Shown here one piece after another: positions 58,255-64,000 of a DNA stretch of 64,000 bases. The stretch comes from Lophius americanus. Its lineage: Eukaryota; Chordata; Actinopteri; Lophiiformes; Lophiidae. Each line of letters begins with the position of its first letter. Positions within the stretch are counted from its first letter, which is position 1. The position numbers and the translations under genes are program-made. The notes beneath the pieces are model-generated. The model did no database searches. It saw only the letters and a list, made by a program, of their open reading frames with translations, and was not told the origin of the DNA. The DNA lies in NCBI GenBank assembly GCA_037951165.1, contig JBBDHG010000025.1:192001-256000 (forward strand), given 5' to 3'.

Positions 58255-59415
58255 GTCCCGTGAAGCTTTGGACTTTATACAATCGTCACATCCTCTGTTA
58301 ATGCGATAACTCAAAAACCTTTTCATGCATCGTTTTCAAATTTTATACCCACACAGACCTTAGTGGGAAGAAGAACTGGGTCAATTTTTGGAAAATGGTC
58401 AGTTGTATATTTCTTACACTAGGGGGAGCTTTATCCCCACGTTTTTGGGCCGTAATTTCCGACCTGTTGGTTCGATTTAGTCCAATTTAATAAATTTGAA
58501 TCATCCTTTATTGATACATACAGTCATACGCAGTACAACATAGTGAAGTCACTCCTCTGCATTTCACCGACCTTGAGGGAGCGGTGGGCGGCCCTTTTGA
58601 AGCGGACAAGGAGCAGGGGATCCCCCAAGGCCCTTCCGACATGTAGACCTGCTGGGGCTCCAAGCCTCTACCTTCCAATCTTCCGTTTGGAGATCGAGAT
58701 TTTTTGAAGGGATTGAAAGGAAATCGCCGCCGCTTCAGATGCTTAGTGTAAACGCGATAACTCCAAAACCATTTCATGGATCTTTTTTCAAATTTTGTCC
58801 CCGCATAGACTGTAGTGCGAGGAGGAACTGGATTGATTTTGCGAAAAGTCAGTTGTATATTTCCACCACTAGGCGGAGCTTTATCTCTTAAAGTTTTCAT
58901 TCCATAATTTCTGGACCGTTGGTCTTTTTTCCTTGCCAAATTTGTCATATTTATATTAATAGTTCATATTTTACTCACTAAAAAACAGAATTTTCTTGTA
59001 CATATCTTTTTTAGCCTTTGGGTTGAATTTGTCCACAATGACCTCATCAGATCAACTTTGAGGAGATTTAACGTATTATTTTTTATGTCACTGCTCCTAT
59101 TTCACTCTAAATTAAACTGTTTTGGGAAAACAAAAACGTTTCTCGTCTGAAACTTCACAACCATCGGTCCAATTTTGTTTATTATGAATCTTTTTTTTTT
59201 CCTGAGCTCAGAAAAACCAATTAACTGTATTAATCTTCATCATTGAGTCACTGTGGGATCTGATCCTAGAACAGACTGTTGACTCCATAGAAACAGTCAC
59301 ATTTAATTTGAGGAGTTCAATCAGGGGGATTTGCCGGTACAACACAGGGGGCTGGGGCCTTCTAGGGAACATACCCTTGCTGTCGGGGGGGACGGCGTGG
59401 GCTCAGTTTGTTATA
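58255..59415 (-). repeat. Composite hairpin-ended repeat family, two reverse copies
   Basis: Cores at 58300-58500 and 58740-58960, one 59-bp module at 59245, and the terminus acaacacagggggctgggg. Between them 58500-58720 is different sequence (gggagcggtgggcggccc). Confidence 0.85.
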
Positions 59416-59519
59416 GTGTTGATGCCTGTTTGTTATATCTTGTGTACATTCTGATGTTTCATATTTTCCCGTTAAGTTTTCTCTCCGTGAATATCACAAT
59501 AAACAGTTTGAATCTTGAA

Positions 59520-60025
59520 TGATTTAAAAACGCCATTAAAACCATTTACTTCCCATTTTTTAACCATTATTTGACCTCTTAAGGGGTCTTTGAAACCCCT
59601 CTGAGACGTTTTTTAACCTTGATAGCAAGACAGCTGGCACTTATGTTCCGTCTGTACCTGAACCCACCACAAGCTGATTCTGCATTTATTCTGCATTTTG
59701 AAACAAATGTGATATTTCCTGATGCCAAGTAGGAAATATTAGCATGTAATAGGCTAATCTAAGATGAACGTAATGCATGCTGGGAATATATTTATTTTTT
59801 TGTTTTTGTTTCAAACCCCTTTATCTAAGGTGATATGTATCAGGAGACGGAACAATAAAGCTAATAAATAGACTATAATGTTAGAACAGATGGAAGAGTG
59901 ATAAGAGAAAATTTAATTTTGAGCACTGAGTGATGAAGATCCTGTTTTTACTCCTGCTACAGAATCAAATGAAACACACGGAGGAAGGGAGATGAGAGAA
60001 GGCGGACGGACGGTAAACCCAACTG
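59520..60025. other. Unassigned sequence
   Basis: No repeat or exon was recognised up to the donor of the exon at 60028. Confidence 0.5.
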
Positions 60026-60027
60026 AC

Positions 60028-60139
60028 CCGGGGGTCCAGAGGGGGCAGCCTCATCTCCATGTTCTTCAGCCACTGTCTCAAAGCTCGGATTTGACCCCTG
60101 AACTCACTCTGCCGCTGACTCAGGTCGTCTTCGTCACTC
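60028..60139 (-). CDS. Exon of a second gene: spectrin-like helix
   Basis: Between TTTCAG and GTCAGT the exon reads WSDEDDLSQRQSEFRG and then QIRALRQWLKNMEMRLPPLD. The Trp in an amphipathic helix followed by LPPLDPR resembles the start of a spectrin repeat as in nesprins, but I cannot name the protein. Phase 2 in and phase 0 out agree with the exon at 62711. Confidence 0.72.
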
Positions 60140-60274
60140 CTGAAACAGAGAAGGTGAGCAGTACAACGTATGAGAATCTACGGCGATAGTGTTTCACGAT
60201 GAAATATCTAATACGTATAATGAATGGAGAACATGCGCCTAAAATGTTTATATTTACAATAAAATATTTATTAT

Positions 60275-60990
60275 AATATACCCCAACAGTCAGGGATTCT
60301 ATGGAATCGTCAACGCCGCCACACATCCTTTCCATTTAATTAATAATTTTCACATTTTATAACCCCATAGACTTTAGTACGAGGAAGAACTGGATTCATT
60401 TTGGGAGAGGGTGGTTTCATATTTTCCAACACTAGGGGAAGCTTTATCTCCAAAAGTTTTTAAGGCCTTAATTTCTGGCCTCAAAAACTTTTAAGGCCAG
60501 AAATTAATAATAATAACAATTATAATTATCATATTTTTCTCTAGTGTTTTATATTTTACTCACTAGAGGGAGCTTTTTACAAAAAACACTGTTTACCAGA
60601 CATAACTCAAAAACCATCTCATGGATCTTTTGCCAATTTTACACCAACATTGACTTTAGTACGAGGAAGAACTGGGTGTATTTTGGGAAAGTTCGCTTTC
60701 ACATTACAGAAACTAGATAGCGCTTTAGCTTCAAAATAACTGGGCGAACAATTTCTCATCTGTTTCTGTTTAGTCCAACTTCGGTGCATATGAATGGACT
60801 CTGGGGGATCTATCTTGTATATGTATTATATATTATATAATATACTTATAAACACTAGGGGACGCCTTTTTATGAAAAATATAATAACACTGTTTTTCAG
60901 CATTTACTTCCTAATTGTTGGTCTGATTTAGTCCAACTGTTGGTGAATATTTATCCACCACACTTTTCAGGGACGACAGCGTAGGACTAG
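60275..60990 (-). repeat. Composite hairpin-ended repeat family, two units and both ends
   Basis: It begins ccccaacagtcagggattc and ggaatcgtcaacgccg, contains two core units (gaggaagaactggattc, gaggaagaactgggtgt) and ends cagggacgacagcgtagga. It lies within the intron of the second gene. Confidence 0.87.
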
Positions 60991-61109
60991 TTTCTCTTTT
61001 TTATTACCTCAATTCTTTTGAGTCGTTTGTGTCAATAGAAACAGGGTTTATTACTTGAATTGCATTTTCCATGTCGTTTTTATTTCAATAAAATGAGATT
61101 TGGTAGATT

Positions 61110-61450
61110 TCCGACTCTAATGTTCGGCAGCGAAGCAGAAAATCCATCGCAGACGCAGAGTCACGATCTGAGCTGCAGCAGCAAGAGGTCCAACTGAAGC
61201 CTCGTAGGACTTTCATTCCTACCAGAGGATAAAACAACCCAGGGGCTCTGAACAACACCTCATTGTCCGGGTCATTGTTCTCCCTGTCTGCTCGTCTGGA
61301 AGCTTATTGTTTCAGCAGGTTTCAATTAGATGTTTTACAGCGTGGCTCACGATTCATCGTGTCTCTCTGTCGTAACTCTCCGGTCTACAATTCATCGAAC
61401 GTCGTCATTGTTTTTTATTATTTTATCTGTCTGGAGCCACTTTCTGTCCC
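61110..61450. promoter_or_regulatory. Repeat-poor block, candidate conserved non-coding element
   Basis: Complex sequence between two repeat copies, in the intron of the second gene. No splice-consistent exon was found. A regulatory role is inferred only. Confidence 0.25.
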
Positions 61451-61639
61451 GCAAATATTACATTTGTTTGAATCTGTCTGCGTGTTATGATCCATTATCA
61501 CTTTTATTGAATAGACTATGAACACTATGAGCTCAGATTAATGGTTTTCTCTCAATTTGACCATTTGACTCGTGTGAAATGCTGTTCTTCATTGGTTAAA
61601 TTAAAATGTGTATGACCTATTACTGTGAGTATATGTTCA

Positions 61640-62600
61640 GCCTCCGCTGTCGTCCCTGACAGCGAGGGTGTATCCCCCAAAAATATCCCACCAAAATGCG
61701 TTCTACAAGCAATGAACCGGATTGAACTCAAATTAAATGTGAATTTATGTCAGAAAAAAAACAGTGTTTTTAGCCAAATAAAGCCCCATATTTAGTAAAA
61801 ATATGAACTATTAGAGTAAAACACGATGTAGGCAAGGTGGATCTCCTGTATTGGATTTTTACCCAAAAAATTGGATCAACACTTGTTTTATTTAATTGAC
61901 CGTAAAAATGTACAAAACCATTTTTTTCTATTAGAGAAATGATCATTCTCTTCTGAGGTTTTTGCTCCACTGATTCAATGATTCTTGTGGGGTTAAGGTT
62001 ATGTTGTTGCCGTTACAACTCGCTAAATGAGTCAACGCCTACGCCGTCGTCCCAGACAGCAAGGGTGTATCCTCAAAACAAGTCCCCAATCCCCTGCGTT
62101 GTACAAGAATCCACTTGTTACCAGAGTTATGTCCCAAAAACAATGTTTTTCATGAAAAAAAATTCCCTATAGCGAGTAAAATATGAACTATCAGAGTAAA
62201 TTATGATACATACAAGATAGATCTCCTGGAGTCGACTCATTTATCCAAGTTTGGACTAAATCAAACCAATTGTTCACAAATTAGAGCCTGAAAACTTCAC
62301 GAAGTTGGACAAACGCTTACGAGGATATGTTCAAAAAAGTGTTTTTTGTAAAAAAAAATGAGTAATACACTATAACTACTCGAGTGAAATATAAGGTATA
62401 AAATAAATCCATTAAAATTAGCACTAAATTGGATCAATGGTTGAGTAGTTACAGCCTGACAAAGTTTTTGGAGATAAATCTCCCCCTAGTGGTGGAAACA
62501 TGCAACTGATCTTTCCCATCAATCCCGCTCTTTTTGTATGGGTATGAAATGATGAATGAAATCGTTTTTAAACCATTTAAGTTATTATAAGACCCATTAG
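61640..62600 (+). repeat. Composite hairpin-ended repeat family, nested copies
   Basis: A first terminus at 61640 (cgctgtcgtccctgacagcg), a truncated core, then the block shared with 54010. A second terminus follows at 62045 (gccgtcgtcccagacagc), with two cores up to 62600. Confidence 0.88.
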
Positions 62601-62710
62601 TACTATTTTGGAACATAGTCTGACATCGTCTATCGGTTTTCTTGAAGACTGAGTATTTAATGCTATAATGTGTCGGTTAAATAAGGTCATAACTCGGACA
62701 GATATCGTAC

Positions 62711-62769
62711 CAGTTTTTCTGATCCTTTGACGTGGGTGTTGGCGATCCAGAAAAAGTTCTTCCTTTCTC
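62711..62769 (-). CDS. Exon of the second gene: Ser/Thr-rich linker
   Basis: A 59-base exon reads EKGRTFSGSPTPTSKDQKN, with a TTGCAG acceptor and a GTACGA donor. Phase 0 in and phase 2 out join perfectly with its neighbours. Low-complexity linker, no domain. Confidence 0.62.
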
Positions 62770-62892
62770 CTGCAAGAGACCATGGAGGGAATCATAGAGC
62801 CGCTCTGGCCTTCCTCTCATAGCAGTGTGAGCCGGCGAGCTTTACTTTCATCATATAGAATATGCCGTGCTCTCACATTCTTCTCTCCTTAC

Positions 62893-62958
62893 CTTCCTGC
62901 CTCCAGCTCCGGATGCAGGCAGAGGATCAGACAAGTCCAGGGAGCTGAGAGAAGAACT
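62893..62958 (-). CDS. Exon of the second gene: Ser-rich segment
   Basis: Twenty-two codons include SSSLSSLDLSDPLPASGAGG and end RK before GTAAGG. The acceptor is CACCTCCCAG. It probably precedes the linker exon at 62711. Upstream exons are not recognised in the last kilobase of the window. Confidence 0.6.
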
Positions 62959-63684
62959 CTGGGAGGTGAGTACTCCATTACTCCTGTTGGCGGCCCGCTC
63001 CGTCAAACCCAGCGGCTGTTGCTGGCACATATAGTAGAACAAATGATGTTTACACTCTATATCCACGGCATCCTTATGAGCTGGGGTTATGCTTAAACCT
63101 TTTAAATCTGTCATGTGATGGGGGTGAAGCGGCCAGTATAGTTTGATTATCAGCATTCAAACCTTATCAGTCTGACTAATACATCATCAGGTCCAGTAAA
63201 CACGGGCCTTGAACGATTCATTATTACCTGTAGAACTCTCATAAACAAGTGTTTATGTCGGTGTGACACTGCCCCCTTGTGGTCGTCTGACCTCTGCCTT
63301 TATTTTTCTTCTCACACACTATGGACCACAATCAAAGCCGTAAAGGTTTGAATATTCATCAGATATAAACCATAAGTTACCATGGCGACACGTCTCACAG
63401 TTAAAGTGTCACAAAAAGTTCCTTTCACAGCTTATTCCTTGATTTTTAGCTTAATAAGTGCTAAATTCCTGTTTGTTTTTGGTTATAACAGCTAAGTTTC
63501 GATCCATTTAACACTTCTGATGCTTTGTTAACATGGCTTGTGTCACATTTAACCTTTTCTACAATGTTTGATAAAAAATTCTTTCCAATTTTGAAAAATA
63601 CTCTTACAATGATTGAATATTAAATGTACTCTTATCTTTCCTTTGGGCCGCCGTTTGTCTTTACAGCTCAGTAAATGATCCACA

Positions 63685-64000
63685 TCCACCGCAATTATTT
63701 ATTGGCACCCTTTAAAAAAGCAAATTTTGTCCAAACCCATGATCTTTAATTCAAATAATTCTAAATGTGTTGTGTTTCATATTTGGCTCCGCCCCCTTTT
63801 TTTTGGCTAAAATGAAAGCCTGAGTCTCCCTCTGTAGTCTGTGATGAGGTCTGAGGACACATGGAGAAGATCTGAGACCACTCCTCCACACAGAACCTCT
63901 CCACCGCAGCACATCCCACAGATGTTCTGGTGGGTTCAGGTCAGGTGACTGGGATGGACACGGCAGAACCTTTATTCTGTGACCTCTGAACCATTCTTGG
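63685..64000 (-). mobile_element. Tc1/mariner transposase fossil, 3' part
   Basis: The minus strand reads PCPSQSPDLNPPEHLWDVL, the C-terminal motif of Tc1-type DDE transposase including its Glu. Later parts of the domain appear in other frames (VEEWSQI, DLITDYRGRL), so at least two frameshifts separate them. The word tattggcaccctttaaa at 63700 is a Tc1-like end. The copy runs off the window edge and is inactive. Confidence 0.85.

Overview
The window is vertebrate nuclear DNA, most likely from a ray-finned fish. The evidence is a multi-exon gene with small GT-AG exons and compact introns, long CA, CT and TA microsatellites, and fossils of Tc1/mariner, hAT, Harbinger-like, RTE-like and L2/Rex-like elements. 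No prokaryotic features, rRNA, tRNA or CRISPR were seen.

The dominant gene lies on the minus strand from about 40.8 kb down to 11.7 kb. It is a spectraplakin of the MACF1/dystonin family. I could place 38 coding exons whose splice phases all agree. They give a protein of about 2,120 residues: a myristoylation-type N-terminus (MGNLIS, Cys10), an acidic and Ser/Thr-rich disordered leader with a TEV-rich stretch, a rod of about 14-15 spectrin repeats, two canonical EF-hands, a GAS2 microtubule-binding domain and a Ser/Arg-rich tail. No calponin-homology, plakin or plectin-repeat exons are visible upstream, so this start gives a rod-only product without the actin-binding head. Half a spectrin repeat present in human MACF1 appears to be missing between the seventh and eighth exons. 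The sequence is clearly more diverged from the human genes, as I remember them, than a typical fish MACF1 or DST orthologue, so the orthologue is left open. A GC-rich segment near 45.9-46.5 kb with a good splice donor may hold the promoter and an untranslated first exon.

At 60.0-63.0 kb, also on the minus strand, three phase-consistent small exons belong to another gene. They encode a Ser-rich linker and a helix resembling a spectrin repeat (QIRALRQWLKNMEMRLPPLDPR), perhaps from a nesprin. At 0.1-0.35 kb a possible minus-strand last exon encodes a membrane segment, a basic tail and a stop, and is followed by AATAAA. A CpG-rich block with a minus-strand donor lies at 6.6-6.9 kb.

The rest is intron and intergenic DNA full of repeats. 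The most striking is a composite family of about 0.4-1 kb, present in about twenty full or partial copies in both orientations. Its two ends each carry a short stem-loop containing CCCGA, and it has no coding capacity that I can see. Related structures are a 59-bp module of this family amplified in tandem at 34.06-34.36 kb, a perfect 18-bp inverted repeat at 31.3 kb, a 281-bp MITE with TA target duplications at 20.8 kb, and an approximately 670-bp hAT element with 8-bp flanking duplications at 50.2 kb. Several repeat-poor blocks (about 44.0-44.55, 48.8-50.15, 53.4-53.9 and 61.1-61.45 kb) look like candidate conserved non-coding elements. Exon ends were read by eye from splice consensus, frame continuity and remembered homology, so they may be off where two AG or GT sites compete.
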